This document shows positions 25,201 to 33,820 of a stretch of 64,000 nucleotides of DNA, one piece after another. Made by a program: the position numbers and the translations under genes. This DNA comes from an uncultured Bacilli bacterium (GTDB taxonomy: Bacteria > Bacillota_I > Bacilli_A > RF39 > UBA660). The notes under the pieces are model-generated. The model did not search any database. It saw only the letters and a program-made list of their open reading frames with translations, and was not told where the DNA came from. Position 1 is the stretch's first letter; every line of letters starts with the position of its first letter. The stretch covers positions 1-64,000 of the forward strand of contig CAKPTA010000004.1 in NCBI GenBank assembly GCA_934190785.1. The letters are read 5' to 3'.

Positions 25201-25229
25201 TTGTCAAAATAAAATTTATAGGATATAAT
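25201..25229 (+). promoter_or_regulatory. Promoter of the tRNA-Asn/tRNA-Glu unit
   Basis: TTGTCA (25201-25206), 17 bases, TATAAT (25224-25229), 24 bases before the first tRNA. Confidence 0.75.
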
Positions 25230-25252
25230 GTAATAGTCTTATGACAACGGAT

Positions 25253-25328
25253 GCCTAATTAGCTCAGTTGGTAGAGCACTCGGCTGTTAACCGATAGGTC
25301 GTAGGTTCGAGTCCTACATTAGGCGCCA
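25253..25328 (+). tRNA. tRNA-Asn (GTT anticodon)
   Basis: Acceptor GCCTAAT/ATTAGGC, D arm TAGCTCAGTTGGTAGAGCA, anticodon loop CTGTTAA (GTT), T loop GGTTCGAGTCC, discriminator G and encoded CCA. The outermost anticodon-stem pair is a C-U mismatch. Its GUU anticodon is the partner of the AAC specifier in the T-box at 18983. Confidence 0.97.
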
Positions 25329-25337
25329 TTTATTTTT

Positions 25338-25414
25338 GGCCAGTTGGTGAAGTGGCTTAACACACTGCCCTTTCACGGCAGCATTCACGGGTCCGAATCC
25401 CGTACTGGTCACCA
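25338..25414 (+). tRNA. tRNA-Glu (TTC anticodon)
   Basis: Acceptor GGCCAGT/ACTGGTC (one G-U), anticodon stem CTGCC/GGCAG around CTTTCAC (TTC), T loop GGTCCGAATCC, encoded CCA. Nine bases after tRNA-Asn, so both are cut from one precursor. Confidence 0.97.
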
Positions 25415-25426
25415 GGTAGAAGACAT

Positions 25427-25444
25427 AAGCCTTATGGCTTTTTT
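25427..25444 (+). terminator. Terminator of the tRNA unit
   Basis: AAGCC-TTAT-GGCTT followed by T residues. Confidence 0.75.
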
Positions 25445-25470
25445 AATTTCTATAAATTAGGAGCTAGATT

Positions 25471-25782
25471 ATGGATACATGTTATAATGTTGAAGAAAAT
25501 AATAGTTTTGAAGCTAAAGTTATAAACTATGAAACTAAACTTAAAAGTGGAATTAGTCTTGATGATGTTGTAGATGATTTAGAAGAAGAGCATGTGTATA
25601 GACTTATCGATAAGTTATCAGGTGATGGTGATAATTTACTTGAGAGTGTTATCTTTGAAGAAGATGCTACCATGGATTTAGAATATAAAGCTATAATTGA
25701 AGCTTGCGTACATCAAAATATTGATTTTAATACTAATCAAGTCTTAGTAAAAGAAAGAGAAAAGATAAAGAAAATAGGATAA
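25471..25782 (+). CDS. Small acidic hypothetical protein
   Basis: A 103-residue helical, acidic protein that I do not recognise. Features are FEAKVINYETKLKSGISLDDVVDDLEEEHVYRLIDKL in the first half and ATMDLEYKAIIEACVHQN in the second. No signal or membrane helix. It lies between a tRNA unit and mutS, with its own terminator. It could be read through from the tRNA promoter, since only an intrinsic terminator separates them. Confidence 0.75.
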   Translation: MDTCYNVEENNSFEAKVINYETKLKSGISLDDVVDDLEEEHVYRLIDKLSGDGDNLLESVIFEEDATMDLEYKAIIEACVHQNIDFNTNQVLVKEREKIKKIG

Positions 25783-25814
25783 AACTTCATTTTAAAAATG
25801 AAGTTTTCTTTATA
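25781..25814 (+). terminator. Intrinsic terminator before mutS
   Basis: AAAACTTCATTTT pairs with AAAATGAAGTTTT, followed by a weak T stretch. Confidence 0.75.
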
Positions 25815-25861
25815 TATTAACGTGTTTATGGTATAATATCCACTAGATGTAAGGTGATTAT

Positions 25862-28399
25862 GTGAAAAGAGAAGATGTAGATAGAAGTAAAGTAACTCCT
25901 ATGATGTTACAATATTTAGAAATTAAAGATAAAAATCCTGATATTATTTTATTTTTTCGTTTAGGAGATTTTTATGAAATGTTTTTTGAAGATGCAATTA
26001 ATGTATCTCATGAACTTGAATTAACATTAACTGGTAAAAATGCAGGATTAGATGAAAAAATACCAATGTGTGGAATTCCTCATCATGCTGCAAATATATA
26101 TATTGAGAAATTAGTTGATAAGGGTTATCGTGTTGGAATTTGTGAACAAATGGAAGACCCTAAGGCTGCAAAAGGAATTGTAAAGCGAGATATTATTCAA
26201 ATAATTAGTAAAGGAACATTTATGAATGATGACGCTTTAATCGAATGCGAAAATAATTATGTTGGAAGTATTATGAATTTTGGTCATTTATACGCTATTG
26301 CTTATGCTGATATATCAACTGGAGAAAGTTATGTTTTAAAAGTAGAGCATAATGCTTCTAAACTTGTAAGTGAAGTTGTTAACATAGGTTTAAAAGAAGT
26401 AGTTGTAAATGATAAATTAGAAAGTAATATTGTAAACATTTTAAAAGACCAATTTAAAATAACGGTAACAGTTTTTAACGATATTATGGATATTGATGAA
26501 TATAAATATATATATGAAGACATAAGTGATATTTATTATGTTCAAGTATTAAAATATTTACTTACATATATAACAACAACCCAAAAACGTAATTTGTCAC
26601 ATTTACAACATGTAATTGTAAAAGAAAACAAAAACTATTTAAAAATGGATATTCACACTAAGAGAAATCTTGAACTTACAGAAACACTTAGATTAAAACA
26701 AAGAAACTATTCTCTTATATGGTTGCTTGATAAAACTAAAACAGCTATGGGATCACGTATGCTTAAAGTAATGATTGAAAATCCACTAATAGATAAAGAT
26801 GAAATAAATCGTAGATATGATATTATTGATACATTGCATAAAGAATTTATTTTACATGACGATTTATGTAATGCTTTATTTGAAGTATATGATTTAGAAA
26901 GACTTAGTGGTCGTATTGCTTTTGGAAATGCCAATGCAAAAGATATGCTTCAATTAAAACAATCACTTAAAGTTTTACCTGAGATAAAACGAATTTTAGA
27001 AGGTATTAAATTTTATAAAAACATTGAACCTTTAGATGATTTATATGAACTTCTTGATAAAAGTATTTATGAAAATCCACCCCTTTCAATTAAAGAGGGA
27101 TATATTATTAAGGATGGTTATAATAGTGAATTAGATGAATTAAAAAGTCTACGTCGTGGCGGAAAAGACTTTATTGCTAAATTCGAAGCTGAAGAAAAAT
27201 TGCGTACAGGTATTAAAAACTTAAGAGTAGGTTATAATCGTGTTTTTGGATATTATATTGAAGTATCAAAAGGTAACGCTAATTTAATAAAAGAAGAATA
27301 TGGATACGAAAGAAGACAAACACTTTCTAATTGTGAGAGATATATTAGTCCTATTTTAAAAGAAAAAGAAGCACTTATTTTAAATGCTGAAGAAAAAATT
27401 GTTGAACTTGAATATAATATATTTATAAAGGTAAGAGATATAGTGAAGACATATATTCCAAAATTACAAGAAATTGCTAAAGTAATTAGTGAAATAGACG
27501 TTTTACAATCTCTTGCTAAAGTAGCTGAAGAAAATGGATATGTTAGACCTACAATATGTAGTGATAGAAGTGTTAAGATTATAGGAGATAGACATCCTGT
27601 TGTTGAAAAAGTTAGTAGTTCACTTTTTGTTTCAAATGATATCATAATGGACGAAAATACTGATATTTTGCTTATTACAGGTCCTAATATGGCTGGTAAA
27701 TCAACATATATGCGTCAATTTGCTATTACAGTTATAATGGCACAAATTGGCTCTTTTGTTCCTGCTAGTTCAGCTACGCTTCCTATTTTTGATGCTATAT
27801 TCACAAGAATTGGAGCTAGCGATGATTTAGTTAGTGGTGAATCTACATTTATGGTTGAAATGAATGAAGCTAACTACGCTATTTCAAATGCAACTAGCAA
27901 TAGCTTGATTTTATTTGATGAATTAGGTAGAGGTACAGCTACATTTGATGGTATGGCGCTTGCACAAGCTATTATCGAATATATTCATAATTCGGTTCAT
28001 GCTAAAACATTATTTTCAACACATTATCACGAATTAACTGATTTAGAAAATAATCTAAAAAATCTAAAAAATGTTCATGTATCAGCAAAAGAAGAAGATG
28101 GAAATATTATTTTTTTACATAAAATTAAAGATGGAAGTATCGATAAAAGTTATGGTATTCATGTTGCAAGTCTAGCAGGACTTCCAAATCCTTTAATTAA
28201 AAGAGCAAATCAAATCTTAAGTATATATGAAAATAAAGAAGTTATGCGTGATGTTAAAGTACAAGAAGCACTTCCACTTGATGAATTAATAGAAGAAAAA
28301 AGTGAAGTAGAAGAAAAACTAAAAGATATTAATCCGTTAGAAGTAACCCCTATGGATGCTTTAAATATTTTGTATGAACTAAAAGAATTAGTAAAATAA
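25862..28399 (+). CDS. mutS: DNA mismatch repair protein MutS
   Basis: Recognises base mismatches and short loops after replication. The 845-residue protein opens with TPMMLQYLEIKDKNPDIILFFRLGDFYEMF, carrying the mismatch-wedge Phe and Glu (FYEMF). It has the clamp and lever regions and the ATPase end: Walker A GPNMAGKSTYM (about residues 605-615), ILFDELGRGTATFDG (Walker B) and FSTHYHEL. The start codon is GTG with AGGTGATTAT before it. No mutL follows; the next genes are a membrane protein and a pilin-like gene, so the usual mutSL pairing is broken here. Confidence 0.98.
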   Translation: MKREDVDRSKVTPMMLQYLEIKDKNPDIILFFRLGDFYEMFFEDAINVSHELELTLTGKNAGLDEKIPMCGIPHHAANIYIEKLVDKGYRVGICEQMEDPKAAKGIVKRDIIQIISKGTFMNDDALIECENNYVGSIMNFGHLYAIAYADISTGESYVLKVEHNASKLVSEVVNIGLKEVVVNDKLESNIVNILKDQFKITVTVFNDIMDIDEYKYIYEDISDIYYVQVLKYLLTYITTTQKRNLSHLQHVIVKENKNYLKMDIHTKRNLELTETLRLKQRNYSLIWLLDKTKTAMGSRMLKVMIENPLIDKDEINRRYDIIDTLHKEFILHDDLCNALFEVYDLERLSGRIAFGNANAKDMLQLKQSLKVLPEIKRILEGIKFYKNIEPLDDLYELLDKSIYENPPLSIKEGYIIKDGYNSELDELKSLRRGGKDFIAKFEAEEKLRTGIKNLRVGYNRVFGYYIEVSKGNANLIKEEYGYERRQTLSNCERYISPILKEKEALILNAEEKIVELEYNIFIKVRDIVKTYIPKLQEIAKVISEIDVLQSLAKVAEENGYVRPTICSDRSVKIIGDRHPVVEKVSSSLFVSNDIIMDENTDILLITGPNMAGKSTYMRQFAITVIMAQIGSFVPASSATLPIFDAIFTRIGASDDLVSGESTFMVEMNEANYAISNATSNSLILFDELGRGTATFDGMALAQAIIEYIHNSVHAKTLFSTHYHELTDLENNLKNLKNVHVSAKEEDGNIIFLHKIKDGSIDKSYGIHVASLAGLPNPLIKRANQILSIYENKEVMRDVKVQEALPLDELIEEKSEVEEKLKDINPLEVTPMDALNILYELKELVK

Positions 28400-28415
28400 T
28401 AAAAAGGGAGGACAT

Positions 28416-28790
28416 ATGAAATTAGAAAATAAAAAATGGTTTTTATATCTTATTTTATCTATCTTAACATGTGGTATATTTTCACTTTATACAGCACATA
28501 AATTAGATTTATATGATGAGAATGCTTGGTATAGTAATTATAAGAATTGGGTAATAGGCGTATATATGTTTATTTTCCCAGTTATAATTATGTTTATTAT
28601 CTTTGTAATCCAGATTAACTGTAAATTAGCTTTTAGATTATCAGTTGCTGGAGATAAAATCTATAACCTACCATATAGTTGGATATTATGCATTGTTGTT
28701 CCTATTATAGGATGGGCTCTATTAATAGTTATGTATCTATATATAATTATTTGGAGTAATATTAAACTAGGTCATACGGAAATAGAATGA
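28416..28790 (+). CDS. Small membrane protein, three predicted helices
   Basis: A 124-residue membrane protein with helices at about residues 9-26 (FLYLILSILTCGIFSLY), 46-68 and 90-114 (WILCIVVPIIGWALLIVMYLYIIIW). The first helix has the TCGIFSLY pattern common in small DUF4234-like membrane proteins, but I cannot assign it firmly. Strong AAAGGGAGG start site, 16 bases after mutS, so it is probably co-transcribed. Function unknown. Confidence 0.8.
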   Translation: MKLENKKWFLYLILSILTCGIFSLYTAHKLDLYDENAWYSNYKNWVIGVYMFIFPVIIMFIIFVIQINCKLAFRLSVAGDKIYNLPYSWILCIVVPIIGWALLIVMYLYIIIWSNIKLGHTEIE

Positions 28791-28811
28791 AAATTTATAT
28801 ATACCAACTCT

Positions 28812-28865
28812 CCACTTTACAAGTGGGGCGTGTGTATGCTAAAATACACTTTAGAATAGAGGTGT
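28812..28865 (+). promoter_or_regulatory. Promoter module of the pilin-like gene
   Basis: CCACTT-TAC-AAGTGG inverted repeat (28812-28826) containing -35 TTTACA (28816-28821), a GGGG tract, then extended -10 TGCTAAAAT (TAAAAT at 28840-28845) with an 18-base spacer, and AGAGGTG before the start. The layout and much of the sequence match the element at 2655-2700. AAAATACAC (28841-28849) and GTGTATTTT (28862-28870) form an inverted repeat followed by T residues that could also stop read-through from mutS. Confidence 0.6.
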
Positions 28866-28874
28866 ATTTTTTTT

Positions 28875-29912
28875 ATGAAAAGAAAGGGTTTTACGCTTAT
28901 AGAATTACTTGCCGTAATAGTTATTTTAGCAGTTATTGCACTAATATCAATGCCACTAGTATTAAATACAATAGATAAGGCAAAGAAAGGTGCTGCAGAA
29001 GAGAGTGCTAACTCATATGTGAGTGCTATAGAAACAGCTATAGTTAGTGATATGATGAATTCAAACTATAATTATAACCCTGAACAAACATTTACATTAA
29101 GTGATAATGGAAAGAAAATAGTAAATGAAGAAAAAGAGTTAGAAATAAATATAAAGGGAACATATCCAACAAGTGGAAGTGTTGTAATTAAGGATGCAAT
29201 TGTTAAAAGTGCAGAGTTAAAAGTAAGTGGATATGATATAACTTATAGTGCAAAAGCACCAGTATATACAAAGTATTCTAATGGAACAGCTATTTATTAT
29301 AATCCAGAAACAAATACTAAATGTAGTTCTAGTGAAGCAGTAAGTACCACTGAAACAAAAACAGGATGTATGAAGTGGTATACGTTTAATGATACAGCTT
29401 CCTCAAACACTGTAAATATGATTCTAGACCATAATACAACTGCTTTAGTTCAATATAATTCTAATGGTAATAATAAAGAAGCTTTGGAAATTAATAATGC
29501 ACTTATTAGCGATACAGAGACTTGGAATAAAAGTTTAAATCCGAGATTAATATCAGCATATGAGATTGCAGAAATAGTTGGAAATGTTTCATTTGAGGGT
29601 GCTACTAGTTATTATTTGACAGGCTCTTTAAGTAATGGATTAGGTACAAGTAAATATTCTTGGTTATATGATTATACATATAAATGTACTGAATTAGGAT
29701 GTAATATATATGATAATAATACATACAATGTTAGATATACTAGTAATACTAATGTTATAATGGGTTATTGGACTAATACAGCATATTCTTTGAGTAATAT
29801 AAATACATATTATTTAAGTAGATATGGACAAATAGATTTTTATGTTGCAAATTCAAGAACAGATATGGGTCTTCGTCCTGTTGTAACAGTATCAAAATCA
29901 GTTATTGAATAA
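28875..29912 (+). CDS. Type IV pilin-like protein with C-terminal adhesin-type domain
   Basis: The 345-residue protein begins MKRKGFTLIELLAVIVILAVIALIS, a class III prepilin signal: cleavage after Gly, methylated Phe and the Glu5 needed for assembly. A stalk region follows, then from about residue 135 a larger domain with two cysteine pairs (NTKCSSSEA/KTGCMKW and YKCTELGCNIY) and a GYWTNTAYS plus MGLRPVVTVSK ending. That ending resembles the lectin-like GLRPV end of DUF6273-type surface domains. It may be a minor pilin or tip adhesin. No pilus machinery genes (pilB, pilC, pilD) are in the window. The shorter relative at 55946 has the same N-terminus. Confidence 0.85.
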   Translation: MKRKGFTLIELLAVIVILAVIALISMPLVLNTIDKAKKGAAEESANSYVSAIETAIVSDMMNSNYNYNPEQTFTLSDNGKKIVNEEKELEINIKGTYPTSGSVVIKDAIVKSAELKVSGYDITYSAKAPVYTKYSNGTAIYYNPETNTKCSSSEAVSTTETKTGCMKWYTFNDTASSNTVNMILDHNTTALVQYNSNGNNKEALEINNALISDTETWNKSLNPRLISAYEIAEIVGNVSFEGATSYYLTGSLSNGLGTSKYSWLYDYTYKCTELGCNIYDNNTYNVRYTSNTNVIMGYWTNTAYSLSNINTYYLSRYGQIDFYVANSRTDMGLRPVVTVSKSVIE

Positions 29913-29916
29913 TTTG

Positions 29917-29940
29917 AAAGTCCTATATAGGACTTTTTTT
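29917..29940 (+). terminator. Terminator of the pilin-like gene
   Basis: AAAGTCCTATATAGGACTTT palindrome followed by T residues. Confidence 0.9.
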
Positions 29941-30047
29941 GTATATAATTTTAAATTTAAGTAATAAATTTTATTATATGTTTAAAGTTATAATTTTGTT
30001 CTTATAATAATTTATTTGGTGCATATAAATTATTAGAGGTGATACCC

Positions 30048-31955
30048 ATGTTTTTTAAGCGTATTCATATTAGAATAAAAATTGTTTTATTGGTTATTAT
30101 ATTTTTCTTTTTATTGATAATAGGTAAAGTATTTTGGATACAGGTTATTGATTATAATAAACTAAATGCATTAGCAAGTAGCTTATGGAGTAGAAATCTT
30201 CCTATTGAAGCAGATAGGGGTAAAATATATGATACAAATGGTGTTGTACTAGCTGATAATAAAACAACAACTTCACTAGTACTTATTCCAAATCAAATAA
30301 AGGATAAAGAAGAAACAACTAAAAAATTATGTGAAATATTAAATGTTGATTATGATACGATGTATGCTCATGTAAGTAAGAAAACTTCTATTGAAAGAGT
30401 TCATCCAGAGGGAAGAAGATTATCATATGAAATAGCTGATAAAATAGATGCTTTAAAGTTAGATGGTGTTTACTTGGTAAAAGAATCACAACGTTTTTAT
30501 CCATATGATACAATGCTTTCCCATACTCTTGGTTTTGTTGGAATTGATAACCAAGGACTTAGTGGGCTAGAACTGATGTATGATAGTTATTTAACAGGAT
30601 CATATGGCGCCATTAAATATTTATCAGATGCTAAGGGGAATAAGTTAGAACTTACAGAAATGTATGAAGCACCGCAAGATGGTATGAATATAACATTAAC
30701 CGTTAATTATGAACTTCAAGCTGTATTAGAAAGAGAACTTGAAAATGCTGTAAGTAAATATAATCCAGATCAAGCCCTTGGAATTGTTATGAATCCTAAA
30801 ACGGGTGAAATACTAGCGCTATCATCACGTCCTAATTTTTCCCCAAGTCAATATCAAAATTATACCGTAGAAGAGATTAACAGAAATCTTCCTATTTGGA
30901 TGACTTATGAGCCTGGTAGTACATTCAAAATAATTACAGTAACAACAGCCCTAGAAGAAAAACTTGTTGATCTTGAAAAAGATACATTTTATGATTCAGG
31001 CAGTATAGGCGTTGAAAATGCTAGAATTAAATGTTGGAAACATGGAGGTCATGGAGCACAAACGTTTTTACAGGTTGTCGAGAACTCTTGCAACCCTGGA
31101 TTTGTTGTTTTAGGTCAGAAGATTGGTAAAGAAAAGTTATTTGAATATATCGATAAATTTGGTTTTGGTAAAAAAACAGGTGTTGATCTTAATGGTGAAG
31201 CAAGTGGAATTATTTTCAATCTTGATAGGGTTGGACCCGTTGAACTTGCAACAACATCATTTGGGCAAGGTGTATCAGTAACTCCAATTCAACAAATAAC
31301 AGCTGTATCTGCAGCTATTAATGGTGGATATTTGATGAAACCTTATATTGTGTCAAGTATTAATGAACCAGAAACTAATGCAGTAATCAAACAAAACAAA
31401 CCTGAGATAGTAAGAAAAGTTATTAGTGGTGATACTAGTGAAAAGGTTAGATATACTCTAGAGAGTGTTGTAACGAATGGAACAGGTAGGCCAGCATTTA
31501 TTGATGGTTATAGAGTTGGTGGAAAAACAGGAACTGCTCAAAAAGTTAAAGATGGTAGATATATGGTCGGAAATTATATTGTTTCTTTTATAGGTTTTTT
31601 ACCAGCTAATGATCCTGAAGTAATTGTGTATGTTGCTGTTGATAATGCTAAGGGTGTAACACAATATGGTGGTACTATTGCAGCTCCAATAGTAAAATCC
31701 ATTTTAACATCAGCAATTGATATTTTAAATGTAAAAAAACCAGAAGGGGCATCTGAAAAAAATTATAACTTTAATGAAAAAAGATTTATTAATATCCCAG
31801 ATGTTGTAAATATGGAAAAAAATGAAGCAACAAAAATATTAAAACAATTTAAAGTTGAGTATTCAGGAACAGGTAGTAAAGTTATTTATCAATCACCATC
31901 AGCAAATTCTAGAATATATGAAGGTGAAGTTGTTCGTCTTTTATTAGGAGAGTAG
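30048..31955 (+). CDS. spoVD: Penicillin-binding protein 2, SpoVD/FtsI type
   Basis: A class B transpeptidase that cross-links peptidoglycan at the septum or spore cortex. The 635-residue protein has a short cytoplasmic start, one membrane helix (about residues 10-30), a dimerisation domain opening RNLPIEADRGKIYDTNG, and a transpeptidase domain with the active-site Ser in PGSTFKI (about residue 290), SxN as SCN and KTG in GGKTGTAQK. One PASTA domain (INIPDVVNMEKNEATKILKQF onward) closes it; Bacillus SpoVD has one PASTA and PBP2B two. Start ATG 30048 follows GAGGTGATACCC; GTG 30039 overlaps that site. It begins the wall cluster with mraY and ftsW/spoVE. Confidence 0.9.
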   Translation: MFFKRIHIRIKIVLLVIIFFFLLIIGKVFWIQVIDYNKLNALASSLWSRNLPIEADRGKIYDTNGVVLADNKTTTSLVLIPNQIKDKEETTKKLCEILNVDYDTMYAHVSKKTSIERVHPEGRRLSYEIADKIDALKLDGVYLVKESQRFYPYDTMLSHTLGFVGIDNQGLSGLELMYDSYLTGSYGAIKYLSDAKGNKLELTEMYEAPQDGMNITLTVNYELQAVLERELENAVSKYNPDQALGIVMNPKTGEILALSSRPNFSPSQYQNYTVEEINRNLPIWMTYEPGSTFKIITVTTALEEKLVDLEKDTFYDSGSIGVENARIKCWKHGGHGAQTFLQVVENSCNPGFVVLGQKIGKEKLFEYIDKFGFGKKTGVDLNGEASGIIFNLDRVGPVELATTSFGQGVSVTPIQQITAVSAAINGGYLMKPYIVSSINEPETNAVIKQNKPEIVRKVISGDTSEKVRYTLESVVTNGTGRPAFIDGYRVGGKTGTAQKVKDGRYMVGNYIVSFIGFLPANDPEVIVYVAVDNAKGVTQYGGTIAAPIVKSILTSAIDILNVKKPEGASEKNYNFNEKRFINIPDVVNMEKNEATKILKQFKVEYSGTGSKVIYQSPSANSRIYEGEVVRLLLGE

Positions 31956-31961
31956 ATAATT

Positions 31962-32954
31962 ATGCTTATATTAACAAAATCAGTATTGGCGGTTATGATA
32001 TCTTTTCTGTTATCTGTTTGTTTTGGGGCCTTTTTTGTACCATTTCTAAAAAATAGAAACGCTTCACAAAGACTTAGTGTCTATTTGAGGGAAAAACATA
32101 AAAAAAAGATAGGTACTCCAACGATGGGAGGATTTATCTTTATTATTCCAAGTTTTATAACACTGTTTATTTTGTTTGTGATGGGAAAAATTAAAATTAG
32201 TTATAATTTACTTATTTTAGTATTTACTATTATTGGATATACATTTATTGGCTTTATAGATGATTATTTAATTATTAAAAGAAATAACAATAAAGGTCTT
32301 ACCGAAAGACAAAAATTATTTTTACAAATATTTGTTGCTACTATTTTTTTCTATCTTTTTATGAAAGCAGGCAATGAACCACTTCTTTGGATACATTCTC
32401 TATCAATTAAATATGACATTGGATGGTTATATGGTTTATTTATTTTATTTGTTTTAGTAGCAAGTAGCAATGCGGTTAATTTAACAGATGGTTTGGATGG
32501 CCTTGCTGGAGGTCTTTCCTTAATTGCTTATTTGACATTTGGAGTAATATCTTGGATGGCAGGATGGCTTGAAGGCTATGAAGAAATAGCTATTTATTCA
32601 TTTATATTAGTTGGTTCTATATTAGGTTTTTTAGTTTATAATGTAAGTCCAGCTAAAGTATTTATGGGTGATACCGGTTCACTTCCTCTTGGAGCTGGAC
32701 TTGGAAGTATTGCTATTTTGACAAGACATGAATTATTATTAGTTTTAATAGGTATTACTTTTGTAATTGAAACAGTAAGTTGCATATTACAAATCATCTA
32801 TTATAAATTAACTCATAAAAGATTATTTCCAATGACACCAATTCATCACACCTTTGAAAAAATAGGATGGAATGAAAGAGATATAGTAAAGCTTTTTTGG
32901 ATAGTAGGTTTATTTGCAGCAATGATATCTATTGTATATGGCGTATGGATTTGA
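31962..32954 (+). CDS. mraY: Phospho-N-acetylmuramoyl-pentapeptide transferase
   Basis: Attaches the UDP-MurNAc-pentapeptide to undecaprenyl phosphate, making lipid I at the inner face of the membrane. The 330-residue protein has about ten membrane helices and the family signatures: KKIGTPTMGGF, the Asp pair in GFIDDYLI, SSNAVNLTDGLDGLAGG, FMGDTGSLPLGA and TPIHHTFE. Six bases separate it from spoVD, so they are co-transcribed. The murD/murG genes usual in this cluster are absent. Confidence 0.98.
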   Translation: MLILTKSVLAVMISFLLSVCFGAFFVPFLKNRNASQRLSVYLREKHKKKIGTPTMGGFIFIIPSFITLFILFVMGKIKISYNLLILVFTIIGYTFIGFIDDYLIIKRNNNKGLTERQKLFLQIFVATIFFYLFMKAGNEPLLWIHSLSIKYDIGWLYGLFILFVLVASSNAVNLTDGLDGLAGGLSLIAYLTFGVISWMAGWLEGYEEIAIYSFILVGSILGFLVYNVSPAKVFMGDTGSLPLGAGLGSIAILTRHELLLVLIGITFVIETVSCILQIIYYKLTHKRLFPMTPIHHTFEKIGWNERDIVKLFWIVGLFAAMISIVYGVWI

Positions 32955-32998
32955 TAAATAAAAAATTATGTGTTATAATATCCCCCAACAAAAGGGGG
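32951..32998 (+). promoter_or_regulatory. Promoter and GC hairpin upstream of the kinase-like gene
   Basis: TTGATA (32951-32956, overlapping the mraY stop), 17 bases, TATAAT (32974-32979). Directly after it, CCCCC-AACAAAA-GGGGG (32982-32998) forms an inverted repeat whose right arm is also the only Shine-Dalgarno candidate for the gene at 33006. Read-through RNA from mraY would hide that site. RNA started from this promoter would begin within the C tract and probably leave it open. Confidence 0.55.
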
Positions 32999-33005
32999 TA
33001 TTTAT

Positions 33006-33764
33006 ATGAAATTTGATAATATAAAAGTTAGGTTACCAGAAAATAGAGTAGTTATAGATGATATAAAAAGTTTAGAAAAAATAGGAGCAGGTCATGATGG
33101 TATTGTATATAAATATAAAGATTTGGCTCTTAAGTATTTAAAGTATGATATCGAATTAAGAAAAGAAAAAAATCTTATGACATTTGATAAAGTAAACTAT
33201 CTAATAGAAAATTTAAATATGAATCGTATTACAGCTCCAACTGATATTTTGTTAAATGAAGATGGTATATATGTTGGATATGCAATGCCATTTATAGATG
33301 ATCTTTCTTCCGATAAAAGAATAGGAACAAAAGAATATAAGGCACCAGGCTCTTTTCTTTATTGGGATTTGATGCATGCGATTGGAGATTTAACAAATGA
33401 TTTTGAACAATTAACTGTAAGAAAGATTGAAGCTGTTGATATTAACCGTGGAAGCTACATGTACGCAAGTGATTTTATGTATTTGTGTGATACAGATAAA
33501 TATATAGTTAAAAATAAAATTTCTTCTAGCGTAGATGATGCCAATTTAAGGAATTTGAATTTTACAATTGCTAAATTTTTATTCTATGAAATGCAGAAAT
33601 CAAAAATATATACGCCTAGTGATTTGAAAGTTTTAAAAAATTGGGTAAAGAAGAGTAGTAATTCTAGAACATTTATAAGAGAATTAAGTAATGAAATGGG
33701 AACTGATTATAATCAACCAATCAGTGAGTATACTGAATATAAAATTAAAAAGTTAGTTAGATAA
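33006..33764 (+). CDS. Protein kinase-like protein in the cell wall cluster
   Basis: A 252-residue protein whose N-terminal half resembles a kinase N-lobe: a glycine loop IGAGHDGIVYKY (about residues 27-38), an AxK-type lysine in LALKYLKYD, and a hinge-like DGIYVGYAMPFID. In the C-lobe region, AVDINRGSYMYASDFMYLCDTDKYIV could stand in the place of the catalytic HxDxxxxN and DFG segments, but the canonical HRD is missing. It may be a degenerate kinase or a small-molecule kinase. Position between mraY and ftsW/spoVE, where no kinase is normally found, suggests a role in wall synthesis or its control. Confidence 0.7.
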   Translation: MKFDNIKVRLPENRVVIDDIKSLEKIGAGHDGIVYKYKDLALKYLKYDIELRKEKNLMTFDKVNYLIENLNMNRITAPTDILLNEDGIYVGYAMPFIDDLSSDKRIGTKEYKAPGSFLYWDLMHAIGDLTNDFEQLTVRKIEAVDINRGSYMYASDFMYLCDTDKYIVKNKISSSVDDANLRNLNFTIAKFLFYEMQKSKIYTPSDLKVLKNWVKKSSNSRTFIRELSNEMGTDYNQPISEYTEYKIKKLVR

Positions 33765-33788
33765 GAAATCGTACGATTTCTTTTTTTT
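33763..33788 (+). terminator. Terminator of the kinase-like gene
   Basis: AAGAAATCGTACGATTTCTT palindrome followed by T residues; overlaps the stop codon. Confidence 0.9.
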
Positions 33789-33820
33789 ATTTTAATGCAT
33801 ATAATTTACAAGGTGATACT

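Noticed and set aside
27253..27645. Minus-strand open frame of 130 codons in mutS
   Set aside because: Antisense of conserved MutS sequence with Ser/Ile-rich translation; no start context.
28841..28874. Inverted repeat with T run just before the pilin-like start, read as a terminator for that gene's own message
   Set aside because: The left arm overlaps the -10 box, so it is not in the pilin transcript; it could only affect read-through from upstream.
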